Shown here in pieces: positions 46,303 through 57,391 of a stretch of 64,000 nt of DNA (the first letter of the stretch is position 1; every line of letters begins with the position of its first letter). Made by a program: the position numbers and the translations under genes. Below the pieces are notes generated by a model, which was not told where the DNA came from, searched no databases, and was given only the letters and a program-made list of their open reading frames with translations. Source of the stretch: Lytechinus pictus (lineage: Eukaryota; Echinodermata; Echinoidea; Temnopleuroida; Toxopneustidae); assembly GCF_037042905.1 (NCBI RefSeq), contig NC_087257.1, forward strand, positions 10,471,501-10,535,500. The letters are read 5' to 3'.

Positions 46303-46527
46303 CACTGTACAAAACTGTGGTGTTAAAACTGACACCAATTATTGTTAATAGAGGACCACACCCTGAGGTGTTAAAATAATACCCTAGAGATTGAACATAA
46401 CACCAAAGAGTGTAAATGTAACAACCATAGGTTTTGTAATAACACCTATAGGTGTAAAACTAACACCGGTGTAAAATAATTGGTGTGGTCCTCTATGTAC
46501 ACCGGTTAATACCACAGTTTTGCTGTG
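46303..46527. mobile_element. TA-flanked MITE, copy 2 (inverted)
   Basis: Reverse-complement orientation of 44986-45233. Flanked by TA (46301-46302, 46528-46529). Unit A retains the empty site CTCTAATATTTG with a single TA. Confidence 0.82.
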
Positions 46528-46551
46528 TATTTGACATCATTTTGCAAATTT

Positions 46552-47351
46552 CATGGGCTTTCGACATATATCTGCTGGTAGTCCTATACCAATATCACAA
46601 GGGACCGATAAAGCTGTAAGAGAGTATGTTTCTAGGCAATTGATTCAGATGAAAGACCAGGGCCCGTTGTACAAAGAGTTACGATTGATCCAATCAATCG
46701 CAAATATGGAAAGCCAGCAAAGTCAACATATGAAATGCAGGTTTGTTCAAAAATAATTCTAGATATGAATCCATATCCATAATTGATTTTTTGACAATTA
46801 GGAGTGTTCTCCTTTGATTACAAAGGACATTTTGCAAATTTCCTGTAGAAAAAATTATGACACTGATGGATTTTCATAGAGTTATGATTGATCGGATCAA
46901 TCGTAACTCTTTGTACAACGGGGCCCAGATGTCGTCATTGGTAGAGTCATTAACCTCACCTACACAATTAAAGCAACATTGATTAATACTCAGTTGAATG
47001 CCAGCCCATCTCATTCCATGGAGGTCACTGTCCCGAACGTTGAAGTAAACAACAGATACGATACTCTGATACTTGATAACACTGAAGATGAAGTTGAAGA
47101 AACAATCACCATTGTAAAGAGATCTTGTGAGCAACAGGCAGAAGAATGAAAGAGACTCCATGCATGCTAGCAAAGACAGTTGAGAGAAAACTACAATGTG
47201 ATGTGCTCATAATATGAGATTCAATGATAGAGCCTCTTAACCCATCTACGATGTCCCCAACAAAGATGTAAGACCCTTCCAGGTGCAAAATAGAAGATTT
47301 GTTTGAACCAACAAAGAATTATGGTTGCAAAGACCCTGCCTAAAGAGGTTT
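46552..47351 (+). pseudogene. CR1/L2-type LINE relic, unit C (5' part of ORF1)
   Basis: Matches the start of the LINE relic in other units, interrupted by MITE 46661-46925. The N-terminal frame is open from 46553. Homology stops near 47351 where unit C ends. Confidence 0.72.
46661..46925. mobile_element. Foldback MITE with CAG duplication in the LINE relic
   Basis: Long inverted repeats GGCCCGTTGTACAAAGAGTT and its complement; CAG flanks both ends (46658-46660, 46926-46928). Units A and B have the empty site GACCAGATGTCG. The 3-bp duplication and GGCCC ends suggest a Harbinger-like MITE, an inference. Confidence 0.8.
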
Positions 47352-48208
47352 TAGGAAATTGGCAAAGCCGATCTCCTAATATAAATATAAAAGTTAGATC
47401 CTACCTTAATTCTTGCTCGCCAGATGATAAAATGGGGTCCAGCCGCTCAGATAAATTGCACAAATCCGTGAATAGAAATATATACACTTCACAATTTCAA
47501 ATATAGTAGAAAAAGGGACAGATGTCACAAAATGTCTCGCGAAGTAATGAGCTCATTAAGTATGCAGAGAATATAGACTTCGAATGAGTGGAAGTGACGG
47601 TAAGGAATAAGATTGGAAAATGCAGAGAAATAATTAAGTATAAGTTGATCCTCCACAAGATTTGATTCAATCCTCACTAGCAGCTGGATGAGATGGTCAG
47701 CATGAGTGGATAGGACGAAGGCAGAGAGTAGAGTGATGATGTGGTAGAGAAAACAAGTTGTTTTTACCAACATCAGAAAAGATGAGACAAAGAAATAAGC
47801 GCCAAAAAGGGAGGCAAAACAAAGTTGAAAAGAACAAAGAAGAGAGAAGCAGACTGTGAGAAAAGCAAACATGCAAGCATCTTGTAGTGATGTTGTATAC
47901 CTGCAAGTTCATTGTAATAAACAAGGAACAATTAAAGGATATTTGCTCCAAGTCTAGGAACAAAAGAAAGGTTGTTTCTCAATATAAGAATGTGTTTGCC
48001 AAGTAGATTTGGGCAAGAAATGAGTTGCCTTGTTCTGTGAATGTACAGTATTGTAGTACATGCACATGGCGTGAACAAGTGAGAATATATGAAATTGGAA
48101 ATAAAAGAAAGAATTTATATACATATACAGAATGTTGAAATGTAAATGAAAATATATACAAGGAAAGAATATATAGATGTAGATATAGATATAGTCAAGT
48201 CACTACAA
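47352..48208. other. Unique bridge between units C and D
   Basis: This 0.86-kb segment has no copy elsewhere in the window. It is purine-rich with GAAAA- and ATATAT-like stretches. A 115-codon hydrophobic minus-strand ORF lies at 47525-47872 but is the antisense of A/G-rich sequence with no recognised domain. It marks where unit C lost its right end and unit D its left end. Confidence 0.6.
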
Positions 48209-48924
48209 TAGAATGAAAGTCTATGCATTCACAATCGAGAACATCGCGGAACATGGATCTTTTTTGCTCCGTGGCGCACGACAGATTTAAGAGAGGGCTT
48301 TGTCGGAAATTTGAAAATCGGAAGGGCAGGTTCCGTTCTAAGTTTCGACGCTGACGAAAAATTACAAACATGTCGCTTGTCCAGGGTTAAGACAAAACTA
48401 CTGTTTTAATTCATACATTTTCGACAGAAAATTCTTGATTAATGTCGTTTGTCATGAAGGAAATTTGGCAATACATTTTCTATGTTCGTTAATTCGTCGT
48501 GCATCGATCGTCAAGCGTAAATCTCTATTATGTGTAAAGTGAATATATTCCGTGATTCTTCATTAAACTACAATTAAGCAATCTTTCAAATAAACATCGG
48601 GAATATGCTTATTCTACGTGTATCCGAACCTATTCCGACGAGACGGTTGGTCCGTTTTGGGGTATTCGAGAAGTGTGTCATTTGGGTGATGGGATTACAA
48701 ATTAAAATAAAAATATCGAAACCAATTACAAAACTTAAACATTCGTTTATCTTACAGCTAAAATACTGAAAATTAGCTTCCATAGTTATTCTATCTGCAT
48801 TTACACGAATGTTTTCTTGAATAATGGAGTTATATGACCTGTTGTAAGTACACATAATAAAATTTTTTAGTTCTCATTATTCGAACGGATTATTACGGTC
48901 GGCTCGGCCAAGAATACTGCGGAC

Positions 48925-49076
48925 GTTTCATAAAAGTCGTTACTGACATGTTGTATTTCTCCGATAGTTACTATGGTAACAGTGAGAGGCCAGTGCCTGT
49001 CAGCCAATCAAAACCAAGGATTTCACTGATATTGTCAGCACTGACAATGAGTCAGTTTTTATAACTTTCATGAAAC
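48925..49076. mobile_element. Degenerate foldback MITE, unit D
   Basis: Equivalent of 2615-2766 and almost identical to it. Confidence 0.5.
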
Positions 49077-49276
49077 ACCCCTAGCTGGTGGCTGCCTGAA
49101 TTTAAATAAGAACTTAAGACGTGTCTTTTTAATGAAGTATAATTTAGCCAATTGATTAATTGATGTTATTTAAGCGTTTTTACACTGTTCTAATTTATAT
49201 TTGTATAATTTTATTTCTGTAAAGCGAAACCTTACAGGTATAAAATGTGCTATATAAAAACTACATTATTATTAAA
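49077..49276 (+). mobile_element. LINE-type 3' tail, unit D
   Basis: Equivalent of 2767-2976, with antisense AATAAA at 49210-49215 as candidate poly(A) signal for gene copy 4. Confidence 0.55.
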
Positions 49277-49287
49277 TTCAGTTCTAG

Positions 49288-51200
49288 TTAATCTGATTTA
49301 GTTTCCTCCTCTTCATTTTGGTGAGTTTTCAAATGCCTTGAAAGAGTACAACTCTGTGTAAACCTTTTCTTGCATACTTTACATTCGTATGGCCGTTCAC
49401 CTGTGTGTGTTCGCATGTGAACAGAAACACTACCAGGATGTGGAAAATGTTTATCACACACGGAACATTTGAACGGCTTTTCACCGGTGTGAGAGCGCAT
49501 ATGCGAGGTGAGATGCACCTTCGCCATAAATCTCTTCTGGCAAACCGAGCATTCAAAAGGTCTTTCTCCTGTGTGATGCCGCATGTGCGTTGTAAGAGCA
49601 TTCCTTTGCGTGAACCGTTTCTGACATATAGAACATTCAACGGGTTTCTCCCCAGTGTGCGTTATCATGTGTCTTTTGACTCCTCTTCTGTCAATGAACT
49701 TCTTCTTGCAGACAGGACACTCGTGGTGGCGCTCTCCATTGTGAACTTTCATGTGGTAATGAAGACCTGTCGCCTGTGGGAACCGCTTCTCACAAATGCC
49801 ACACTTGTGCAATTTGTCTCCCGTGTGCGTTACGAAATGACTCTTAAGACTCTCCTTCTGCCCGAACGTCTTATCGCAGAGTGAACATTTGAAAGGTTTC
49901 TCCCCGGTGTGGGTTCGTAAGTGGCGCTCAAGGTGAACACGGTATTTGAATTCCTTGTTGCAAAAGGAACACTTCCGAACATTCTCCATCGCACCCTCAA
50001 TTGATCTTTTACGAGCACGGAGAGCTTCGTTTACATTCAGAATCGCACACGTATTGCAAGAACAATCGGTTAAATCTTCTACCGACAGTCCTAGGTGATG
50101 GGACGTCCGGGCGGTACACACACTGATCTGGGTACACATAGGATTAACTTGACGTGATTGATCAACCACTGTTCCCTTACTGTCTTCAGACGAGCTTGAA
50201 TGATTCACCAAGTCACTTCTTAGATGTTGAGGTGAACTTGATGGACTGAACGTGTTAATACCTCCATTTTGAGACGAGTTTGAATGATTCACGATGTTAC
50301 TACCTAGTTGTTGGGTTGAACTTGATGTACTGACCTTGGTACTATCCCCAAGATGTGACGAGTTTAAATGATTCACTATACTACTCAGATGTTGAAGCGA
50401 ACTTGATGGACGGACCCCGTTGATACTACCTCCATGCTGAGACGAGCTTGAATGATTCACGATGTTACTACCTAGTTGTTGAGAGGAACTTGATGGACTG
50501 ACCTTGGTACTATCCCCGAGATGTGACGAGTTTAAATGATTCACTATACTACTCAGATGTTGAAACGAACTTGATGAACGGACCCCGTTGATACTACCTT
50601 CATGCTGAGACGAGCTTGAATGATGCACGATGTTACTCGAGTAACTTGATGTACTGACCTTGGTACTATCCCCAAAATGTGACGAATTTAAATGATTCAC
50701 TATGTTTCTACTCAGATGTTGAAGCGAACTTGATGGACGGACCCCGTTGATACTACATCCATGCTGAGACGAGCTTGAATGATGCACGATGTTACTCGAG
50801 TAACTTGATGTACTGACCTTGGTACTATCCCCAAAATGTGACGAATTTAAATGATTCACTATGTTTCTACTCAGATGTTGAGGCGAACTTGATGGACGGA
50901 CCCCGTTGATACTACCTTCATGCTGAGACGAGCTTGAATGATGCACGATGTTACTACCTAGCTGTTGGGATGAACTTGATGTACTGACCTTGGTACTATC
51001 CCCAAGATGTGACGAGTTTTGATTCAATATGTCACTACTCAGATGTTGAGGTGAACTTGATGAACGGACCGCGTTAATACAACCCTCTGCTCTTAAAACA
51101 CGGTTTGCTTCATGGTGACCTTGGTGGCTGGATGATGCCCCTTCCAAGTGTAACTCCCCTGCTATCGATGTCATGCTCTGTCTCATGGTTGCAAATTCAT
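49288..51200 (-). CDS. C2H2 zinc-finger protein copy 4, zinc-finger exon (most complete)
   Basis: Joins in phase to exon 52787-52979, giving 701 residues; acceptor TTTCAGCAG at 51201. It has five full Ser/His/Asn-rich modules instead of four, then a segment of about 53 residues absent from copies 1-3, containing the Cys cluster CSCNTC and a basic RARKR stretch that could be a nuclear localisation signal. Eight fingers at residues 475-691 all keep Cys2His2, including finger 2 (KCSLC). Helices differ from copies 1-3 at contact positions in fingers 1 (+2 Val), 3 (-1 Gln), 4 (-1 Asp), 5 (+2 Asn) and 7 (+3 Ser). Acidic tail EEEETKSD present. By its intact finger 2 and extra segment it is the best candidate for the ancestral form. 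Confidence 0.88.
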
Positions 51201-52786
51201 CTGCTGAAAGAAACGTTTTAACAAAACACAGGAAATAAGAATTAATGCTTTTAAAACAAATAATTTAGTTTCTAGGGAGAGCAGCAATCAACCGTCTTCC
51301 AAAACTATACTAGGGTTTTTCGCTCCACGAAGCGCAACGGATTCAAGAACATAGAAAATGTATTGTCAATTGCCCTTCATGACAATGAACATAAAAGAAG
51401 TCGTTGTCGAAGATTAGTGAATCAAAAAAGCAGTTTCGTCCAGAACTCCGGATAACCGACATAATTATTTGCAACATTTCGTCACCACCGAAACCTAGGA
51501 TATGACACCGTTGTTTCATTTCACCTCCCAGCTGTTCATTGTCATTTGATGGGCATTTTCAATACATTACTGTGTTCTTGAATTAGCTGAGCGAAATCTC
51601 CATTATGAATTAATTGAGAACTCAAGCCTACGGAACTTGAAGGACCCATAGAACGCAAGAGTCTAAAAATTTCAGTTTGATAAGGCATAAGTTTGATAGA
51701 TATTAGAGCAAACTGGTTATCTAATATGCCCACTGGTTAACGCTAACTTCGCTAAGGGTACATATTCCTTTCATATACGATTTTATTTTCATATAGTACC
51801 TCGCATGTCCCTGCCCCCCCCCCCCCCCGAAAAAGGGGTTGACGAGCTTAAAGCAAAACAACAAATAACCAAAGAGAGAAATAAATATAAAAACTAAGAA
51901 AACTAAATCCAGATCAATATCAATTAATTCCCCTCTCACTATACTTTGCGAATTGGATGTAAAACGCAAAAGGACAACAAATCATATTCCAGTATAAGAA
52001 ATCAAATGAAGACTTTTTTTCGATAGCCCGACTCATTGGGGATGACAGTTATGGAACTTAGGATGCATATAGCATTGTTTCCTGTTTATTTTTTAATGTT
52101 TTTGTTTTGCCTTTCTTTTGTATTTTTTTTTAAATCTGATGCGCTCTATTACTTAACTCACTGTACTTCTAACTTGTTTCGGCCTACATGGCCCAGGGCA
52201 ATGCGACGACACGCGACTCAGTTTCAGTTCTACCCTTCCCCTAGATGTGCTTTTCCCCTGGGAGCATCGACTCTCTCTCTCTCCCCCCCCCCCCTCTCTC
52301 TCCCTCTCTCTCTCTCCCGTCTGTCTCTCTCAATCGATGGAACTCAAATAATATTATTTCGAGCAAGAGTTGCCTATTTTTCATCTCTCAATAAAAACAA
52401 CTCAATCGTTTTATAGACATTAAGCTGTTTATCCTATCTCCATTCTACTAATATTCGTATAAATTCTGTGTTGTTCGATTGACCATCGGGATATCATATT
52501 ATGATATAGCTACATCAATTACGGGCATTATCATAATTATCTATTTTAACTGCATATATAAGTGAACCTTTTTGGCAAATATATAAAGTTCGGGTATAAT
52601 GAAAGTACGAAGCCTACATGCACTACCAGACTCGACTAACCATAATAATGCCATGTACAATATCTGTGTTTTTTTTTTATCAAAGATAAACTTTAATGGG
52701 TTCAATTTTAGCACATTTTTTATAATTTTAGCAATTTTTAGTTCAATTCAATCGCTGCTGCTTAACAGAAAACACTATTTAATTAC
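51201..52786 (-). other. Intron of gene copy 4
   Basis: Phase-1 intron, 1586 bp, without the TAA-flanked MITE. At the insertion point it reads CTCTCAATAAAAACAACTC. It carries an expanded CT/C microsatellite (52271-52330). Confidence 0.8.
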
Positions 52787-52989
52787 CTTTAACTCTTGAT
52801 CGTGCAATGATAGTCTGCAAGTGAAGTTTATCATCTTTCTCGAAGTCGTTTTCAGGGTCCAATTCCTTCATACAAGTGTCTTCCAATTCTTCCATAGTTG
52901 GACAGTAGATCAAGTAGCCGACTTCTTCGGATGGTCGGGGTAGCCCAGCCGAGGCCGCCGCTCTGCTAAAGTAGTTCATGTTGGAGATT
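52787..52989 (-). CDS. C2H2 zinc-finger protein copy 4, first coding exon
   Basis: Start at 52979, donor GTAATT at 52786. Shares Phe4 and Glu30 with copy 1 but keeps the DPENDFEKDDKLH residues of copies 2 and 3. Conserved upstream acceptor TTTCTAATAG implies a 5' non-coding exon. Unrecognised N-terminal segment. Confidence 0.75.
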
Positions 52990-53817
52990 CTATTAGAAAT
53001 AAAAAGTACTTCATAAGAACATGTTCACTTCGGAAGAAGACAGCTGTAGGTATACCGATGATGGCAAAAACAATGGGCTGGATCAAAATTCCTGTCAGTT
53101 CAGGGTAAATCAAACCTCGTCACTATGTGATCAAAACCATGATCGAGCTAGTGTGGTGGTATACACTTTGCTTATACACACATGGAGATAAACTATACTT
53201 CAGAGTAAATTGCACAGATTATATATAAAGTACAAGTCGAGTACGCACATGCGCACACACCAACGTAAATGGATTAGGCCACCAAAAACACAGCAGGCAT
53301 AATAGAGAACAAAGAACACATGATAAAGCGAATTGTGGCCGTCGTGCCTGTAATCCTCAAATCTGCTTTCCATTCAGCTGGGTTTATTATTTTCCATTAT
53401 ATTTGGTAAAAACAAATGAAGTATTTTCTCCCAGGGGTACAATGACCGCGTCTGGGATCCGCCCCACCCCAAAAAAATACAGCAGCTGTTCAACCAGCAT
53501 GCAAAATGTATCGAGGTAACTCACACCCACACCCGTAATAGGAATTCATATCTTCGTGAAGAGAATTTTTGGTCCAATGACGTCGACTTTACCGGTTCCT
53601 AACAGATAACCGATCGATGTCAAAATATTTTTAGAGAGGACGATTCTGTGATACATTAACGAGCTAGGTTTCATCCATTAGATTCAAACTTCAAATCAAA
53701 TAAATTTAACAGAAGCGGGGAGTAGGCTTTGATATAAGATTTTTCTTCTTTTCTTTGTTTTGTTATGAATGAGTTATGCCAAACGAATATAACAGGGTTC
53801 TGAATCATAACAATATG
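52990..53817. other. Upstream region of gene copy 4
   Basis: Counterpart of 7352-8184; no promoter or RNA gene identified. Confidence 0.4.
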
Positions 53818-53825
53818 GGTATTCC

Positions 53826-54331
53826 CACTCATTCAATGAACAAGGTTATGATATAACCTTGTTCTCAGTTACATCTCCTTGTGTGGCAAAATATAAGGGT
53901 GGCAATTTTGGCTTATTTTCTCTTTTTCTATGGGACAAATGCTTGTTTTTCTTACAATGTCAGTTTCCATTACAGCTATTCATCATATAAATTGGCTCTT
54001 ATGTAAATTTGATTCTTTAAATTACCTTTTCTTAATTAAAAATAGAGATTGAAAAATGAAATTTTTCTTGCCATATTACTATATTACTTTCCACCAATAG
54101 AGGGCGTACACAAAAATATGTCCAAAATTCAAGTTTTTGAGCGCTCTGGTGAATACAAAAATTATTCCCAAGTTACTAATGAAAAATAAATTGCAACTGT
54201 ATGGAAATTAGTAATTTTGGTCACTAAAGTGATATTTTAATGATTTTTTAAAGTGTGTGATATGTACAGCATTGGCATACCATAGTAAGCTGTAGATTCC
54301 CCACAGACAGGGTGGTTGCAGTGAACAAGTG
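53826..54331. mobile_element. hAT-type MITE, 8-bp duplication, unit D
   Basis: Flanked by GGTATTCC (53818-53825, 54332-54339); same insertion as 8193-8704. Confidence 0.7.
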
Positions 54332-55406
54332 GGTATTCCTAACATTCCACTTGGCTTTGACCTTCCATGCGGTACATAATAGGCCTATCGATTTTCTGCT
54401 CGGGTGATTTTCGAAAGCCCAGCTAAATGCAGTATATACCACTCATTCAATGAACAAGGTTATGATATATACCAGTTTCGAATTAATCAAGTTGATTAAA
54501 TGAATTGCAATGATTGAATGATATGTTAATAGGACACCATGCAAGTTTCTCAAATTTAATTACCACTATGTTTTTTTGTACCAGAGCCGACCAAAGAAAA
54601 ATTATATTCTTACAAAAATTCAGTTTTTTAGGGTGTCCCCATCAATCCGATCATTTTGCGCGCATTTTAATGATCTGTCTTCGATACGATGGATTTTGCT
54701 TGTGTCTATAATTTGCGCGTATTTTTTTCCTTGTTTTATCTTTCTACTTTTGCGCTTAAAAACTGTATGAAATAGTACACTCACATTTTGTCGGTCCTTG
54801 CTTGAATTCAGGTATCTCGATAACGATGAACCTTACGTGTTCAAGTACATAGCTCGCGGCAATTGAGCAGCATCGTGTCCCTCTGTACGCGTATATTTAT
54901 AGGCCCATCGAAGTTGAAAAGGGCGCCAAAACGGATCCATTAATAATATGGCAGAACATAACAGGACTCCGCAAGTACAGTATAGTAGTACTAGTAGACA
55001 ATGCCTGTAAGCAGATAAAGGACGAGGATATTGCATTTTTTTTGTCCTCTACTAATTATACAAGACTTCCTGTATACACACCGACTTAATTCACTATATA
55101 CATGGGCGGAAATCCCAGGGGGACCAGGGGGGGGGGGCGCGTCCCCTATACCAAAAATAGTAGGGGGACACAATATCAAATGTCCCCCTTACTATTTTTG
55201 GTCTTTTATGATGGAGAAAAATACATAATAGTAATAGAAATAATAATAGTTCTTGTATAGCGCATAACACATTTAAGTGAAAACCTTTTTTTGCTTGTCA
55301 ATTTTTTATTAGTTAAAATGACCTTACATTTTGGGTGATAACCTATTTTTTTTGCTTGTCAAAGTTTCCAGCCAATGAGTGTATATACACCTAATGGACC
55401 GACATG

Positions 55407-55685
55407 CCCTTGCGTACCTACGGGGGGGGGGGCAGGGCGGCAGTCTGCCCCCCCCCCCCTGACGATTCACGTACAACCCATGCAAAGGACGTATCCCTGC
55501 CCCCCTGATGAGCTTGAAGACCTTTTTGCCCTCCCCTGACGAGCTTGAAGAGCTTTTTGCCCCCCCCCCCCGACGAGCTTGAAGACCTTTTTTTGTGATT
55601 GAAGACCTTTTTTTTGCTTGTCAATTTTTTTGGCGGACGCTTTTGCCCCCCCCCCCCCCTGTGGAAAATCCTAGGTACGCTACTG
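55407..55685. mobile_element. hAT-type element with C/G tracts, unit D
   Basis: Flanked by CCGACATG (55399-55406, 55686-55693); same insertion as 9778-10016. Confidence 0.75.
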
Positions 55686-56436
55686 CCGACATGTACATGT
55701 AATCTAAATCTAGTATAATTATGCTAGGCGGATTCACGGGCTGCCCCCCCCCCCCCCCGGCATGAAAAAACATTTGTAGTGAAAAATATCGAGCATACGT
55801 ATACGCAGGTGAGGACCTTTTTTCTCGTCAAATTTTCTGAAGAAGAACTTTGACCCCCTTATGGAAACTTCTTGATCTGCCCTGCAAACGCAGACGGCAG
55901 TATCGATATGACTGGCGCTTATTACACTCTATTCGAGTTAGAGAATTATTCCGAATTGATTCGGAAGGGCGTGACATCGGCCGGGTTGAAAATCACTGAG
56001 TCAAAGTGGCATGGGGGAGACGAGTCACTTTGACTTGAAGCAGAGTCATATGACTCTCAACTGGCATCATTCCGATATAAGAATGTATAGTATATGCCTA
56101 TAAAGGCCTATGTGAGACCGGCAACAAAGGTAGTATCATTTAACTGGTTAGGAATAGGGGGAGACCGGGGAGAAACTGAATGGGACATGAGGAGAAATGA
56201 GACACTCTTGTAACTCGAAAAAAAATATCAGCCAATCAGCAAGCCGGTTACATTAGTAAAAAAAAAAAAAGGTGTACCTATATAATATACAGACATAGCT
56301 CTAAACAGGTTTATCAGTATCCTCTACAGCTCTACATGTAAGTTATAAACGAGTTTCTTTTGATATCCCTTCTTAGATGCTTTTTCATCGTTCTTGTGAG
56401 TAAAATAAAGTATATCACATAGATATGGTAGGTGAC

Positions 56437-57390
56437 CAGTGGCGTAGCTACGGGGGGGGGGGGGGCCTGGGGGGGGGCACGTGCCCCCCCTGAGATTTGA
56501 TGTGCCCCCCCAGGTGCCACCCCCCTGAAAAAATTGGCAGAGCGAAAAAAATAAGAGGAGGAAGACGAGTGAATGAAATAATGTGAGGGGAAGACTAGCA
56601 AAAAAATTTTTTTTCATGTTTCCATATAAAATTTTTGCTTGCGCTTCGCGCCAGAATTGCCTGTTCGATGAGATTCATATCTTGCTCAATAGGCTGATAT
56701 GGAGCAAGTTTTGAAGTCAATATACAAAACATATTTTAGCTCGGACATCGAGCTTTCATTATTTTTTTTTCATTTACAAATTTAAGTGCTCTGTAAAATG
56801 TCCATTTTATGGTCTACATATCAGCATTTTAAGCTCACGCTGCGTGGTCACATTGTTTGATTTGCCAAGTTCATATTGTTTATGTGTATTCCATAATGTT
56901 CCATTAAACAATTGCTTAGTTACATACCTATCCCATTTATTAATACAAAAAGTGCTTAGAATGGCCATTTTTATGTCGGAATGTTAAAAAAAAATTTGCT
57001 CGCGCTTCGCGCTCGCATTATTGAAATATATACCGTCTTCGTGGGTAACTGTGAGCAGTCCTTAACAGGTCCCTTTTCGATAATGCTAGAACAGTTAATA
57101 CAATTTTTTGCTCGCGCTTGGCGTTCGCAGTAACCATCTAGTTACATACAAATCTCGTTCAGGATCACACATAACATTGCCCAGAATATTAAATTTTCAG
57201 GACAAACTACATGAAAGTAAAAACAAAATCGCTCGCGCTTCGCGCTCGCACTTTTTATAAGGCTTCTGAGATTATTTCATGTTTATGTTGTTTTATAAGA
57301 ATAAAACTAAGAAGTGACTGATCGGGGAATATAAAGGTGAAGATAATTTCGGGCACCGTCCCCTATTGGCGAAAGTCGGATCCGCCCTTG
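56437..57390. mobile_element. hAT-like element replacing 0.74 kb in unit D
   Basis: Left end CAGTGGCGTAGCTACGG with long G/C runs; right end GGCGAAAGTCGGATCCGCCC, the complement of which resembles GGGCGGATCC-type ends. It contains four GCGCTTCGCGC motifs (near 56637, 57000, 57110 and 57235), three preceded by CTCGC-like text, as in the 1.2-kb hAT. Left flank corresponds to unit A 12408 and right flank to 13149, so about 740 bp of the unit is missing and no target duplication remains. Non-coding. Confidence 0.7.
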
Positions 57391-57391
57391 T

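Larger units (their letters stand above)
37276..47351. repeat. Segmental duplication unit C (truncated)
   Basis: Nearly identical to unit B up to about 43500. After that it is an older, more diverged version that lacks the hAT insertions of A, B and D and has its own SINE and MITEs. It breaks off inside the LINE relic near 47351, so the inverted array and the normal right end are missing. Confidence 0.88.

Noticed and set aside
47525-47872. 115-codon hydrophobic ORF resembling a membrane protein
   Set aside because: Antisense of purine-rich sequence, which automatically gives Phe/Leu/Ser-rich translation; single copy, no motif.
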